Assembly: GCA_028285545.1 (NCBI GenBank)
Contig: JANQPA010000054.1
Location: 1 to 64,000 of the forward strand
Direction of reading: 5' to 3'
Length of the DNA stretch: 64,000 nucleotides
Origin: Saprospiraceae bacterium
GTDB taxonomy: Bacteria > Bacteroidota > Bacteroidia > Chitinophagales > Saprospiraceae
Shown piece by piece: positions 25,945 through 34,681 of this stretch; position 1 is the stretch's first letter; the number at the start of each line of letters is the position of its first letter. Under the pieces are notes generated by a model. That model was not told where the DNA came from and ran no database searches. It saw only the letters and a list, made by a program, of their open reading frames with translations. The position numbers were made by a program, and so were the translations under genes.

Positions 25945-26727
25945 TTATTGTTCTATCATTTTTGACAAAATCTCTTTCATTAGCTTCCCACAAACTGCAG
26001 CTGTAATACCACTTACATCCCTGGGTGGATTAAACTCAACAATATCGGCACCAATAACCGGAACTTTAAGAGATTGAATAATATGAAGGACCTCCCTTGA
26101 ACTCAAGCCTCCAGCTTCCTGATGTGAAACACCCGGAGCAAAAGCAGGGTCCAAAGCATCAATATCCATGGAAATATAAACTGGTTGATCAAATTCAGGT
26201 AGCCTGTTCATATCCAGATTATTCATTTCAATGGTCTCCACCCCAAACCTTTCAATTTGTTCCCACTGGTGTGGGTTGAGCGCCCGGATGCCAATCTGTA
26301 CCAGTCGGCTAGCTAATTCATTTTCCATAATACGCGCAAAGGGACAGGCATGGGAGTAAGGATCTCCCTCAAACTCATCATACAAATCACCATGAGCATC
26401 AATATGCAAAATATGAATTCCGTCATAATGCTTTGCATAGGCTTTTAACAAAGGAAAAGAAATGGAATGATCTCCGCCTAACGTAAGCAGTCTATATCCC
26501 TGATTCAAATGACGAAGTGCTATTTCTTCAATTTCTTCATATTTTTTTATGGAAAAATCACCTTTATCTTCAATCAATTCGCTAGCAATATTCATTCCAT
26601 TTTCAGCATATGAATTATAAGCTTCCGAGTGAAAAGATTGTCGAATTAAAGGCGGGGCTAAGGCAGGTCCACGCAGAAATGAAGATTTCAAATCGTAGGG
26701 TATGCCTTGGATGGCTATTTTCTTCAT
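25945..26727 (-). CDS. speB: Agmatinase / arginase-family ureohydrolase
   Basis: A 260-residue binuclear manganese enzyme. Metal ligands are visible: GGDHSISFPLL (His), HIDAHGDLYD (Asp, His, Asp) and SMDIDALDPAFAPGV (Asp, Asp). It hydrolyses agmatine to putrescine and urea, or a related guanidino substrate such as formimidoylglutamate; the substrate is inferred from the family. The gene overlaps the acyltransferase gene by 4 bp (ATGA) and lies 1 bp from the pseudouridine synthase. Confidence 0.85.
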   Translation of the reverse strand: MKKIAIQGIPYDLKSSFLRGPALAPPLIRQSFHSEAYNSYAENGMNIASELIEDKGDFSIKKYEEIEEIALRHLNQGYRLLTLGGDHSISFPLLKAYAKHYDGIHILHIDAHGDLYDEFEGDPYSHACPFARIMENELASRLVQIGIRALNPHQWEQIERFGVETIEMNNLDMNRLPEFDQPVYISMDIDALDPAFAPGVSHQEAGGLSSREVLHIIQSLKVPVIGADIVEFNPPRDVSGITAAVCGKLMKEILSKMIEQ

Positions 26728-27578
26728 TTTTCTTTTTTAAGAGACATCGTTCGATCGTAAAGAAATTCTATTAATTTTTGTCGATCCTGGTAGGGTTCCA
26801 TTTCATCATAAAATATGGGATCGCCAATTTCCATATCTATTGTTTTACCTCTCTTATTCATGATTTCATGAAGTAATAAACCCAAACGCAAGTTCATGCT
26901 AAACTTGCTGACAAATTGAAAGAGCCGGCTATTTTTCCCATAAAAAAATATAGGAACTACAGTGCATTGAGTTTCATGAATCCGAGTACAAATAAACCTT
27001 CGCCATGGAAACTCTTCTATTTTTCCAAAAAATTTCATTGAGGTAGCAACACCTCCTGAAGGAAAAATTGCCAATGCCTCTCCCTTTCTTAAACGTTCTG
27101 TGGTTAATTCTTTGGTTTTTAAATTAATGGCTAAGGCTTCTTCATTGCCCCGAAAATCAACTGGCAGCAAATGGCCCTTCATAATGGGTTCACGAGATAA
27201 GACTTCATTTACCAGGAGGAAATAATCACGTCGTACTCTGGTAACCAAATGACATAAAATGGCCCCATCAACTACTCCAAAAGGATGATTGGCCACAAAA
27301 ATGACAGGGCCTGTTTTGGGCACTTTTTCCAATTGACTGGCGTCAAAGTTCATTTTGATGTTCAGCTTGTTTAGGGCATTTTCCCAAACATCGAAAGGGT
27401 TAGGCGTTTCATCATGTAATTCGTTATAAATATTCTGAAGATATTCCCTCCCAGTCAATCTCTCCACTGTCCCGATAATCCAACGCTTAAATTGAGAGTC
27501 ATGAGGGCTGGTATAGGTAAATTTATGCCCATGATAGGCTCTTTCCTCGTTTATTTGTGGATCTAACTTAGTATTCAT
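26724..27578 (-). CDS. Lysophospholipid acyltransferase family protein
   Basis: A 284-residue PlsC-like acyltransferase with the catalytic motif NHPFGVVDG (HX5D form found in hemolysin-like/ornithine-lipid acyltransferases) at about residue 95 and a downstream FPSGGVATS substrate-binding block. It likely acylates lysophospholipid or an amino-lipid at the inner membrane. It overlaps agmatinase by 4 bp. Confidence 0.85.
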   Translation of the reverse strand: MNTKLDPQINEERAYHGHKFTYTSPHDSQFKRWIIGTVERLTGREYLQNIYNELHDETPNPFDVWENALNKLNIKMNFDASQLEKVPKTGPVIFVANHPFGVVDGAILCHLVTRVRRDYFLLVNEVLSREPIMKGHLLPVDFRGNEEALAINLKTKELTTERLRKGEALAIFPSGGVATSMKFFGKIEEFPWRRFICTRIHETQCTVVPIFFYGKNSRLFQFVSKFSMNLRLGLLLHEIMNKRGKTIDMEIGDPIFYDEMEPYQDRQKLIEFLYDRTMSLKKEK

Positions 27579-27614
27579 GCCTCAAAATTAAGGCAAATAA
27601 GGCATAAAGCTGAA

Positions 27615-28115
27615 TCAGTTCTCATTTTTTAATTTATTCTCCTCATACCTTGCCTTCTTGGATTTGAACGGAAAGTCTTTAAAAAGTTGAATACCCAATT
27701 CAGGTAAAACCGGACCTCTGATTTCGATTTTTTTACCTCCTATATTGATGATTTCATTGCAAGAGGGTTTGGGCTTACCCCCACTGAACTGCTGTAGATG
27801 TTCCTGACTCATACAAAATACAACTCTGGAAATACGCGACCAATGAATCGCCCCGCTACACATCACGCAGGGTTCTGCACTAGAATACAAGGTATATCCT
27901 TCCAAGCTGATAAGGTTATGAGAACGGCAATACTCACTAATTACAGTTAATTCAGCATGAGCAGTAGGATCAGAATAGGCCATACACTGATTGGTTGCAG
28001 AAGCTACTATTTGATCATCTTTTACCAATAAGGAAGCAAATGGATCAATATTTTTTTCTGCAGCCGACCGAGCCAATTGAATTACTTGCTTGATATATTT
28101 TTCATCATTTGTCAT
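27615..28115 (-). CDS. Nucleoside deaminase (CMP/dCMP/tRNA adenosine-type)
   Basis: A 166-residue zinc deaminase with TAHAELTVI (catalytic His and Glu) and PCVMCSGAIHW (zinc cysteines). It matches guanine/adenosine-type deaminases related to TadA; the substrate cannot be set. The start codon lies in a tandem array of TTTGTCA (ATGACAA on this strand). Confidence 0.87.
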   Translation of the reverse strand: MTNDEKYIKQVIQLARSAAEKNIDPFASLLVKDDQIVASATNQCMAYSDPTAHAELTVISEYCRSHNLISLEGYTLYSSAEPCVMCSGAIHWSRISRVVFCMSQEHLQQFSGGKPKPSCNEIINIGGKKIEIRGPVLPELGIQLFKDFPFKSKKARYEENKLKNEN

Positions 28116-28130
28116 TTGTCATTTGTCATT
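28108..28130 (-). repeat. Heptanucleotide repeat at a start codon
   Basis: Three tandem copies of ATGACAA on the minus strand surround the deaminase start codon, giving ATGs in several frames, of which only 28115 leads into the gene. The unit resembles STRR sequences known from cyanobacteria. Confidence 0.6.
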
Positions 28131-28134
28131 AAAG

Positions 28135-28539
28135 TTATAAAGGATTTAATTCAAAAAATGGATCGCCTTCTACCTCCTGACCAAAAGCAAGAGTATAGCC
28201 ATCAGGATCTTGAATGGCAAATTCAAAATTACCATAAGCTGAACGAAGCTCCGGTTCATAAGCAATAATTGCCCCTTTTGTTTTAAAAGAATCGAATAAT
28301 TGTAGGGCATTTCTAACCCAGAAATAAGCATCCCATAAGCCTTCATTATGTCTCAGCCCCTTCTCTCCGGCAACTTGAAGCATAATAATGATATTTTCAC
28401 GCTTCGGCATGGCGAAAAATGGGGGTTCACCCCATAAAGGTGGTTTATCAAATCCCAAAACCTCAACATAGTAATCAACAGACTTTAGAAGGTCAGTTAC
28501 TAAAAATAAAGGTGCGGAGCCGTAGAATTGGTGGTTCAT
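28135..28539 (-). CDS. VOC (glyoxalase-like) family protein
   Basis: A 134-residue protein of the vicinal oxygen chelate fold: APLFLVTDLLKSVDYYVEVLGF at the N-terminus and the C-terminal EFAIQDPDGYTLAFGQ repeat with the metal-binding glutamate/histidine positions. It could be a bleomycin-resistance-like binding protein or a small dioxygenase; no specific reaction is claimed. It precedes the deaminase gene in the same direction. Confidence 0.85.
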   Translation of the reverse strand: MNHQFYGSAPLFLVTDLLKSVDYYVEVLGFDKPPLWGEPPFFAMPKRENIIIMLQVAGEKGLRHNEGLWDAYFWVRNALQLFDSFKTKGAIIAYEPELRSAYGNFEFAIQDPDGYTLAFGQEVEGDPFFELNPL

Positions 28540-28556
28540 AGGTTTTATATTTTTGT

Positions 28557-28779
28557 GATGAGTGAGGGGTGACGAGTGACGAGTTTAAGCAGTTGATTAA
28601 ATGGAAGTATAGTTACTTATTTGTGCTTTTTTCTCACGCAGATTTCGCAAATCACGCGAATTTTCATATTGTGAAATAAGAGGAACGTTTGAATATGGAA
28701 TGCAATTATTTGCCCAATAAACCTCAAATAACAGAAGCACTTTAAATCCTGTTTTCAAGCACTCATCACTCATCACTAC
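28557..28779. repeat. Inverted GAGTGA-type tandem repeats around repeat copy B
   Basis: The left side (28557-28584) has GTGAGGGGTGACGAGTGACGA-like units and the right side (28759-28779) has the opposite orientation, ACTCATC twice. Between them lies the CACGCAGATTT repeat copy B. The right arm touches the stop codon of the DUF5990 gene. Confidence 0.5.
28611..28664 (+). repeat. Dispersed CACGCAGATTT-type repeat, copy B
   Basis: Contains AGTTACTTATTTGTGC followed by TTTTTTCTCACGCAGATTT and CGCAAATCACGCGAATTTT. The first 36 bp are shared with copies A, C and D. Confidence 0.6.
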
Positions 28780-29216
28780 TTAACTTTCCACTGAATATGC
28801 GATTCCTTTAATGAAGCACAAACCGGATCTCCAAACTTATCCATTAATTTTATCTCAGCTACTAAGGGCCGCTTATTTTCGGAGGCCTGATTAACTTCTT
28901 CCCAACTAAGGTGGTTGAGTTTAATTTTGGCTCTTCGAAACATATCTTTTTGCCCATCTACGAGATTATACCAAACCAGGTATAGAAATTTATCCCCTGT
29001 TTTTCCAAAGATAAAAGGCCCCAGGAAATTTGGACTTCCGTCTTTTCCCATGTTATAATGTGCTACAAATTCAAAAGTCTTATAGGAAGCATTACCAGGA
29101 GTATCTTCAATTAGTTCCTGATTTTTTTGTTGCGCTAAATAAATATCCTCTCTTCCCAGGCAATTTTTTCCCGGGAAATCAGAACACTTCAAGTGAAAAA
29201 CAATATCTTTTTTCAT
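28776..29216 (-). CDS. DUF5990 family protein
   Basis: A 146-residue soluble protein matching DUF5990 by its N-terminus (DIVFHLKCSDFPG) and the central PNFLGPFIFGKTGDKFLYLVW (read as PNFLGPFIFGKTGDKFLYL). The family is of unknown function. It is divergent from the phosphatase gene, whose start lies 84 bp away; the longer phosphatase frame overlaps this gene and is therefore not used. Confidence 0.8.
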   Translation of the reverse strand: MKKDIVFHLKCSDFPGKNCLGREDIYLAQQKNQELIEDTPGNASYKTFEFVAHYNMGKDGSPNFLGPFIFGKTGDKFLYLVWYNLVDGQKDMFRRAKIKLNHLSWEEVNQASENKRPLVAEIKLMDKFGDPVCASLKESHIQWKVK

Positions 29217-29299
29217 ATTATCTTGAATTAATTAACCAAAATTTAATCTCATTTGAATTCACATTCAAATCAAAATCTGGATTTTTAATCTTAAAAAAA

Positions 29300-30850
29300 A
29301 TGAAAAACAATATCCTCTTATTTGTTTTATTAGTTTTGGTTTTAGGCTGCCAAAAACAAGACCGGAATCCGATATTTGATGATGGCACTTCTCAATATTG
29401 GAATGATGATCAGGCTCCTTTTTATCACAGCGTAGCATCTGGGGACCCTCTGGCTGATGCTGTAATCATCTGGACACGTATAACTCCTGAATATGAAAGT
29501 GAAATTAAAGGTACCTGGTCAATCGCATCTGATGAAAATATACAAAATGTGATTAAATCAGGAGAATTTATGACCAATGTTGAAAAGGATTATACCGTCA
29601 AAATTGATATAGATGGATTGGAAGCAGACACCTATTATTATTATCAATTTCAAGCCCTAAACAAAAAATCTCCCATCGGTAGGACCAAAACAGCAGCAAG
29701 TGGTGCAAATGAGGAAGTTCGTTTTGCAATAGTAAGCTGTTCAAATTTTGAGGCAGGCTATTTTAATGCATTAGGCAGAATAGCAGAACTAGAGAATTTA
29801 GATGCAGTATTACATCTCGGTGATTATATTTACGAATATGCAGTTGGAGGTTATGGTGATACTACCTTGGGGAGGCTACATTTACCTGATAAAGAAATCA
29901 TTGATCTCCAAGATTATCGGACCCGTTATTCTCAGTACCGACTGGATGAAGATTTTCAAAAGGCTCATCAAATGCATCCATTTATTGCCATTTGGGATGA
30001 TCATGAAATTACCAATAATGCCTACCAAACAGGAGCACAAAACCATCAGCCTGATGAAGGGGATTATAATTTAAGAAAAGCGGTGGCAAGTCAGGCTTAT
30101 TATGAATGGCTCCCTGTTCGAGAAACGGAAGATCAGCACCTTTATCGGATACTGAATTATGGATCTTTAGTAGACTTGATTATGCTGGATGAGCGTTTGG
30201 CAGGCCGATCTGCTCAAGTAGATAGCATTACACAAGAAGGTTTTTCCAGCCCTGAAAGATCAATGCTGGGAAAAGAACAACTGGCTTGGTTTAAAGAACA
30301 ATTAAGCAATTCCAAAGCCCAATGGAAGGTAATTGGGAATCAGGTGATTTTTTCAAAATTGGATATTTCTGCCCTAGGGTGGCGGGGTGTTATCAATACA
30401 GATGCCTGGGATGGCTATCCTGCTGAACAAGACGACATTACCCGTCATCTAATAAACAATCAAATTGGCAATGTAATTTTTGTTTCTGGAGATACTCACC
30501 GTGCCTGGGCTTTTGAAGTACCTGAATCCATCGAAGCCTACAAAAATGATCCAAGTGCAACTGTGGCTGTAGAGTTTGGGGCAACCAGTATTTCCTCAGC
30601 CAATACAGATGAAAGAGTCCCTGTCGACACCGTATTATTAATTGAAAAAAGATCAATGGATCCTCAATTCAACCCACATATGAAGTACAATAACCAAAGG
30701 GATCATGGGTATATTTTGCTTACTTTAAATGCAGAGGAAGCTGTTGCAAAATTCCAAGTAGTTGAAACAGTAAAAAAGAAAACGAATGTGGAACGAACGG
30801 ATAAAACGGCAAGGGTAAAAAGTGGGAGCCATAGTTTGGTAATACAGTAG
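29300..30850 (+). CDS. PhoD-like alkaline phosphatase, lipoprotein
   Basis: A 516-residue protein starting at MKNNILLF, with a lipoprotein signal (LVLVLGC). The N-terminal domain is PhoD-N-like (FYHSVASGDPLADAVIIWTRI), and the metallophosphatase domain has HLGDYIYEYA, IWDDHEITNN and FVSGDTHRAW, which are the metal-binding motifs of PhoD/purple phosphatase-like enzymes. It should hydrolyse phosphomonoesters or diesters outside the cytoplasm. The open frame extends 270 bp upstream across the DUF5990 gene but has no signal there. Its stop codon TAG is the first unit of the TAGTCTGG tandem repeat. Confidence 0.92.
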   Translation: MKNNILLFVLLVLVLGCQKQDRNPIFDDGTSQYWNDDQAPFYHSVASGDPLADAVIIWTRITPEYESEIKGTWSIASDENIQNVIKSGEFMTNVEKDYTVKIDIDGLEADTYYYYQFQALNKKSPIGRTKTAASGANEEVRFAIVSCSNFEAGYFNALGRIAELENLDAVLHLGDYIYEYAVGGYGDTTLGRLHLPDKEIIDLQDYRTRYSQYRLDEDFQKAHQMHPFIAIWDDHEITNNAYQTGAQNHQPDEGDYNLRKAVASQAYYEWLPVRETEDQHLYRILNYGSLVDLIMLDERLAGRSAQVDSITQEGFSSPERSMLGKEQLAWFKEQLSNSKAQWKVIGNQVIFSKLDISALGWRGVINTDAWDGYPAEQDDITRHLINNQIGNVIFVSGDTHRAWAFEVPESIEAYKNDPSATVAVEFGATSISSANTDERVPVDTVLLIEKRSMDPQFNPHMKYNNQRDHGYILLTLNAEEAVAKFQVVETVKKKTNVERTDKTARVKSGSHSLVIQ

Positions 30851-30957
30851 TCTGGTAGTCTGGTAGTCTGGTAGTCTGGTAGTCTGGTAAGATGTCAAAT
30901 TAATAGATACATACTAGACTACCAGACTACTAGACTACTATAACACCAGACTACAAA
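30848..30957. repeat. Inverted TAGTCTGG tandem repeats, likely convergent terminator
   Basis: Five exact copies of TAGTCTGG run from 30848 to 30887; the reverse orientation recurs at about 30914-30957. Each arm begins in the stop codon of a convergent gene: TAG 30848-30850 for the phosphatase and TAG 30953-30951 for the HAD gene. Together they can fold as a long hairpin. Confidence 0.75.
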
Positions 30958-31595
30958 TTAGCCATAACCCACTCAATTGCTTCCCCTGAAGTTGGAAATA
31001 CCATATCAGCTTCTTTTAATTTTTCGGCTGACTGGGAGTTGCTAACGGCGAGGGTGAACAGACCTGCACTTTTTGCGGCCTGAAGTCCAGCTGGAGAGTC
31101 TTCAATGGCTATCCCATTTTCAATATTAAGATTAATTCTTTCAGCAGCCAGTAAATACATATCGGGTGCAGGTTTCAAATTAGGAACATCATCAGCAGTG
31201 ACCACCGTAGAAACATAATCCGGTAATGGTAAACGAGAAAAAACAGCGTCGGCATCTTTTCGGGAGCTATTGGTGGCAATCCCTAGTTTCAAATATTTAC
31301 TCAACTGGAGAATATACTCTTCTACTTTGGGAAAAAATTGGGCTCGCTCGGAAGCTAATTGATGATAAGATTGGGCCTTTTCTATTTGTAGTGTTTTATA
31401 CTCCACCGCAAGATTATGATTTTTAACTACTGATTCAGCCAAAAAACGATCTGATTTTCCTATCCATTGATCAAACCATTGGTGATCAAAATGCAGTCCC
31501 TGCCTCGCCAGTACCTCCAACCAGGCTTCCATGTGTAAAGGTTCTGAGTTTACTAAAGTACCATCTAAATCGAATATGATGCCGTCTATTTTCAT
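30951..31595 (-). CDS. HAD phosphatase, beta-phosphoglucomutase-like
   Basis: A 214-residue HAD-superfamily hydrolase: motif I FDLDGTLVNSEPLH, motif II GIATNSSRKDAD, motif III/IV IEDSPAGLQAAKSAG with the DSPAG aspartate. The helical cap domain (about residues 18-85) is subclass I. It is likely a sugar-phosphate phosphatase or phosphoglucomutase-type enzyme. Its last codon and stop are within the TAGTCTGG repeat. Confidence 0.88.
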   Translation of the reverse strand: MKIDGIIFDLDGTLVNSEPLHMEAWLEVLARQGLHFDHQWFDQWIGKSDRFLAESVVKNHNLAVEYKTLQIEKAQSYHQLASERAQFFPKVEEYILQLSKYLKLGIATNSSRKDADAVFSRLPLPDYVSTVVTADDVPNLKPAPDMYLLAAERINLNIENGIAIEDSPAGLQAAKSAGLFTLAVSNSQSAEKLKEADMVFPTSGEAIEWVMANL

Positions 31596-31672
31596 TATTA
31601 TTTCTACAAATTATTTGATAATGGTTGTCAAGCTTGTGGTTGTATGCTTAAAAGTTTTTTTTCTACTTATAG

Positions 31673-31730
31673 GAAGTATGTAGAAGTATACCCGCCTGTT
31701 GCGGGTGAAGTAAATAGAAGTAATTTGTTG
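31673..31730 (+). repeat. AGAAGTA-type repeat with GC hairpin, copy 1
   Basis: GGAAGTATGTAGAAGTATA, then the hairpin CCCGC-CTGTT-GCGGG, then AAGTAAATAGAAGTAATTTGTTG (given in pieces). The reverse complement aligns with 36211-36270, which has the same framework around a different hairpin. Confidence 0.5.
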
Positions 31731-31823
31731 TATTTAGATTAATTTAAGATAATCTACTTACTTCTATTATACTTCTATTTTAAAAACAATTCATTTCAAA
31801 TGAGTTTATAAAAAAATCAAAAA

Positions 31824-33035
31824 CTACCCTTTTACCCCAAAATGCATCCATAAACTGACACCAGTAATTAAGGTAACCACAATCCAAAAGGCATCATAGC
31901 CAAAAATGGCGATAAAACTTAATCCTAATGTAGGTGCAACCACTTTGGTTAAAGACCAGGTCATCCAGTACCAAGCCATATAATCGCCCCTTCGATTTGG
32001 AGGACTCATATTGAGAGCAATAGAATTATTAAATGGAAGGTAAAAAATTTCTCCAAAGGTGAACAAGAGAGCAGCTATTACACACCAAATAAGTGCTCCT
32101 GAAAATAAAAAGGGAATATAAGAAACAGCCAACAGAGCTAGGCCTAATATAACATAGGGTTTGATCCTATTCCCCTTTTCTATAGCATGTATGGCCGGCA
32201 TTTCAATGATCACCACCAGCACACAATTCATGGCCATTAATAATCCAATATACCGCTCATCAAAGCCCCACTCACTTTTAATAAAAACGGGAACCGAATA
32301 AAACCACTGTACGAAGGCGAAGCTCATTAGGAAAGTGGCCAGCAGATATAACATGTATTTTTTGTTTCTAAAGGGAGCAATTTCATGGCCAGGTTCAGGG
32401 CTTTCCACTACAACTGGTTTCGAAATTTCTCTTTGCTTCCAATTCAAAGACACCCAGGCCAAGAAAGAGGCGGCTACCAGGCAGGTAATACCATCAATCC
32501 AAAATAAGCTTCCATAGCCAATCGATACGGCCACAAAGCCTCCCACTGCAGGAGCGGCAGTCATCCCCAAGTTGATGGCCAAACGAATTAAAGCAACAGA
32601 GCGCCCCGTTTCACTTTTCGGAACGTATTGTCCAATAGCAGTAGTAACCGCCGGACGATAGGCCTCCCCGAAGAGAGAAGCAACTAAAACTAATAAGAAT
32701 AAAGGCCAAAAGGTGGTGGCCCATTGTAGCATAATAAAGAGAACTCCACTAACTGCAAAACTTACAAAAATGACTGGATTAGGGCCATATTTATCGGAAT
32801 ATCGGCCTCCGAAATAAGATCCTATCAGTGATCCTATCCCAAAAGCACTGGCAATGATACCTGCTTGTTCTAAAGAAAACCCCAGAATAGTGGTTAAGTA
32901 AACAGTAAGGAAAGGGAATACCATCGTCCCAAATCGGTTAATGATGGTCAATATGGCCAGCACCCAAATTTCTTTAGGATGACCGGAATAAGCTTCCTTA
33001 TAAAGCTCGATGGTTTTGGTGAGGGTTTTTCGCAT
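31824..33035 (-). CDS. MFS transporter
   Basis: A 403-residue protein with twelve predicted membrane helices and the MFS loop motif GSYFGGRYSDKYGP between helices 2 and 3. It resembles YfcJ/multidrug-type drug or sugar efflux transporters; the substrate is not readable. The N-terminus is cytoplasmic and charged. It is a single-gene unit between the HAD phosphatase and a small lipoprotein gene. Confidence 0.9.
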   Translation of the reverse strand: MRKTLTKTIELYKEAYSGHPKEIWVLAILTIINRFGTMVFPFLTVYLTTILGFSLEQAGIIASAFGIGSLIGSYFGGRYSDKYGPNPVIFVSFAVSGVLFIMLQWATTFWPLFLLVLVASLFGEAYRPAVTTAIGQYVPKSETGRSVALIRLAINLGMTAAPAVGGFVAVSIGYGSLFWIDGITCLVAASFLAWVSLNWKQREISKPVVVESPEPGHEIAPFRNKKYMLYLLATFLMSFAFVQWFYSVPVFIKSEWGFDERYIGLLMAMNCVLVVIIEMPAIHAIEKGNRIKPYVILGLALLAVSYIPFLFSGALIWCVIAALLFTFGEIFYLPFNNSIALNMSPPNRRGDYMAWYWMTWSLTKVVAPTLGLSFIAIFGYDAFWIVVTLITGVSLWMHFGVKG

Positions 33036-33106
33036 GTTTTTTATTGTAAGGTTACCAGCCTAAAACCAAACAAAATGGGGATTCGTTCCCCATAATTTAT
33101 ATTTTA

Positions 33107-33517
33107 CTAAAAACTCAATAAATACCATTTTTCACCTCGACGGACCAGGTTCATGGTCTCCTCTCGCTGGCCGTTTGGCCCAAATAAAAAATCAATACTG
33201 GCTCGGTCTCCATCAATCTGAGGCTCCCCAGTAATTTTAGCTGGCTTGAAATACTTGATAAACTCCTGTTGGTGGCTTTGGCTGGCTTCGGCTATTTTGC
33301 AAAGGTCTTTGGTGTCCCCATCTCCTTGGTTTTGAGGGTCGCAAAGGTTTTTCATTTGACTGAAATCGCCAGATTTGGCGGCTTGAAAAATGGTTTCAAG
33401 TACTTTTGTTGGGCTGCTGTTGACTTCCATATTGTTGAAGGATTGTTTTTGGGTATTGCAGGAGGTTAAAATGAAAAATCCTAAAACTGATAATTTCGCC
33501 CTAATAATTCTTTTCAT
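33107..33517 (-). CDS. Small lipoprotein, DUF4878-like
   Basis: A 136-residue protein with a lipoprotein signal (FFILTSC, cysteine about 20). The mature domain has an NTF2-like pattern (SPTKVLETIFQAAKSGDF, then IDFLFGPNGQREETMNLVRRGEKWYLLSF; core MNLVRRGEKWYLLSF) typical of DUF4878-type lipoproteins. Function is unknown. Confidence 0.75.
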   Translation of the reverse strand: MKRIIRAKLSVLGFFILTSCNTQKQSFNNMEVNSSPTKVLETIFQAAKSGDFSQMKNLCDPQNQGDGDTKDLCKIAEASQSHQQEFIKYFKPAKITGEPQIDGDRASIDFLFGPNGQREETMNLVRRGEKWYLLSF

Positions 33518-33579
33518 TTCTATAGATTTGTCGTTTTTGGTTTCTTATGAATTGGTATCCTCATCTTCAGCAAATCTTA

Positions 33580-33667
33580 TATGTCGCTACTCTGTAGCTC
33601 TATTTATGCATGTTTATTACCGAAGGCTTTCGCCATCGGCTTTGATATGCCGCCATTCTATGGCTTT
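33580..33667. repeat. REP-like element with two short palindromes
   Basis: Palindromes GCTAC-TCT-GTAGC (33586-33598) and GCCAT-AGA-ATGGC on the minus strand (33652-33664) flank the sequence ACCGAAGGCTTTCGCCATCGG and GATATGCC. The layout matches the element at the window start. The 3-prime end of the next minus-strand gene (last two codons and stop) is inside it. Confidence 0.55.
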
Positions 33668-34224
33668 ATGTTCATTAATTGTGATATCAATTCAGGATAT
33701 ATCTTCTCTGTTTGCAGTTCAATCTTAAGAGTGTTGTTTTGATAAGAAACCAGTTGCAATTCCTTTGAATCATACAATTTATCCAAAATCTCACTCAATT
33801 GATAAATTAAGGTATGACTTGGTGAGCTTGATCTAATAAAATAACTCGGAAATTTTTGATGTCGTGACCATAAATCACTTAATTGAATCCTTAGAAAATC
33901 AAAGTTTCTTTTTCTTCGAATCAGAAATGGATGGCAATCTGAATAAAATGATCTGGCGATCCATTTAGTCTTCAATAGTTGATTTTGTTTTTTTGGAGAA
34001 AACATTAAACTTCCTGAGCTAAATGTGGCCTTTTTTATTCTGAACTCCCACTTGTAAGGATGAGGAACTTTACCCGAAGCATTATAAGACCACGCATTAT
34101 AGGAGCCTTTTGTATTTCCACCAAGTTGAATCATAATGGCGTCAAATTCTTCACAAATTTCTTTGTTTTTCAAGAAAAAAGGAGAAGAAAATTCATCTTG
34201 GGAGGCATCTGGGGTAACAGGCAT
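33658..34224 (-). CDS. Hypothetical protein
   Basis: A 188-residue basic protein with no recognised family. The N-terminus is polar, the middle has aromatic-rich beta-like segments (YNAWSYNASGKVPHPYKWEFRI) and the C-terminal half is a mix of helix and strand (LSEILDKLYDSKELQLVSY). No signal peptide or membrane helix. The stop codon is provided by a REP-like element, so the native C-terminus may have been altered by insertion of that repeat. Confidence 0.6.
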   Translation of the reverse strand: MPVTPDASQDEFSSPFFLKNKEICEEFDAIMIQLGGNTKGSYNAWSYNASGKVPHPYKWEFRIKKATFSSGSLMFSPKKQNQLLKTKWIARSFYSDCHPFLIRRKRNFDFLRIQLSDLWSRHQKFPSYFIRSSSPSHTLIYQLSEILDKLYDSKELQLVSYQNNTLKIELQTEKIYPELISQLMNIKP

Positions 34225-34259
34225 ATTATTATATAATTAGTTTATTAATACAGAAAGAG

Positions 34260-34625
34260 TTATTCGACTAATGCCTGTTTTACATAAAAATCTACCTTCT
34301 TTGCTTCAATATCCTCCAAAGATTTCAATTTTATATGCCGGCGATATTTTCCACCACCTTCTAACACCTTTTCTGGGTCTTCAAACAGGTAGCCATTACT
34401 AAATTCAAAAGAGACATGTTTTTTATAAACAAAGACACCTCCAAAATCCTCATTATGTGAAAAGATAATTCCACCGTACATCATTTTTTCCTTTGTTTCT
34501 GGAAAATTATCGAAAACGATGGCTCGTAATTGTTTTAAAATCTGATACTTAGTATCGTCAAGCATCATTACACCATCAATGAATTCCTGAACTTTTTGAT
34601 CTGCAGATTTTGCCATCGCTTGCAT
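34260..34625 (-). CDS. DUF1801 family protein (YdhG-like)
   Basis: A 121-residue protein of the DUF1801 fold: ADQKVQEFIDGVMML, KEKMMYGGIIFSHNEDFGGVFVYKKHVSFEF and the GGGKYRRHIKL block. Related proteins include the iron-chaperone-like YdhG of Bacillus; the role here is unknown. Translation could also begin at the Met four codons in (MAKSADQ). Confidence 0.85.
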   Translation of the reverse strand: MQAMAKSADQKVQEFIDGVMMLDDTKYQILKQLRAIVFDNFPETKEKMMYGGIIFSHNEDFGGVFVYKKHVSFEFSNGYLFEDPEKVLEGGGKYRRHIKLKSLEDIEAKKVDFYVKQALVE

Positions 34626-34681
34626 TTTATATTTTAAATTCCCAATCCCACATTTTGCTATTCTACCCAGACTACCAAAAA

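Noticed and set aside
29030-29299. N-terminal extension of the phosphatase frame
   Set aside because: Overlaps the divergent DUF5990 gene and lacks a signal; the lipoprotein signal begins at 29300.
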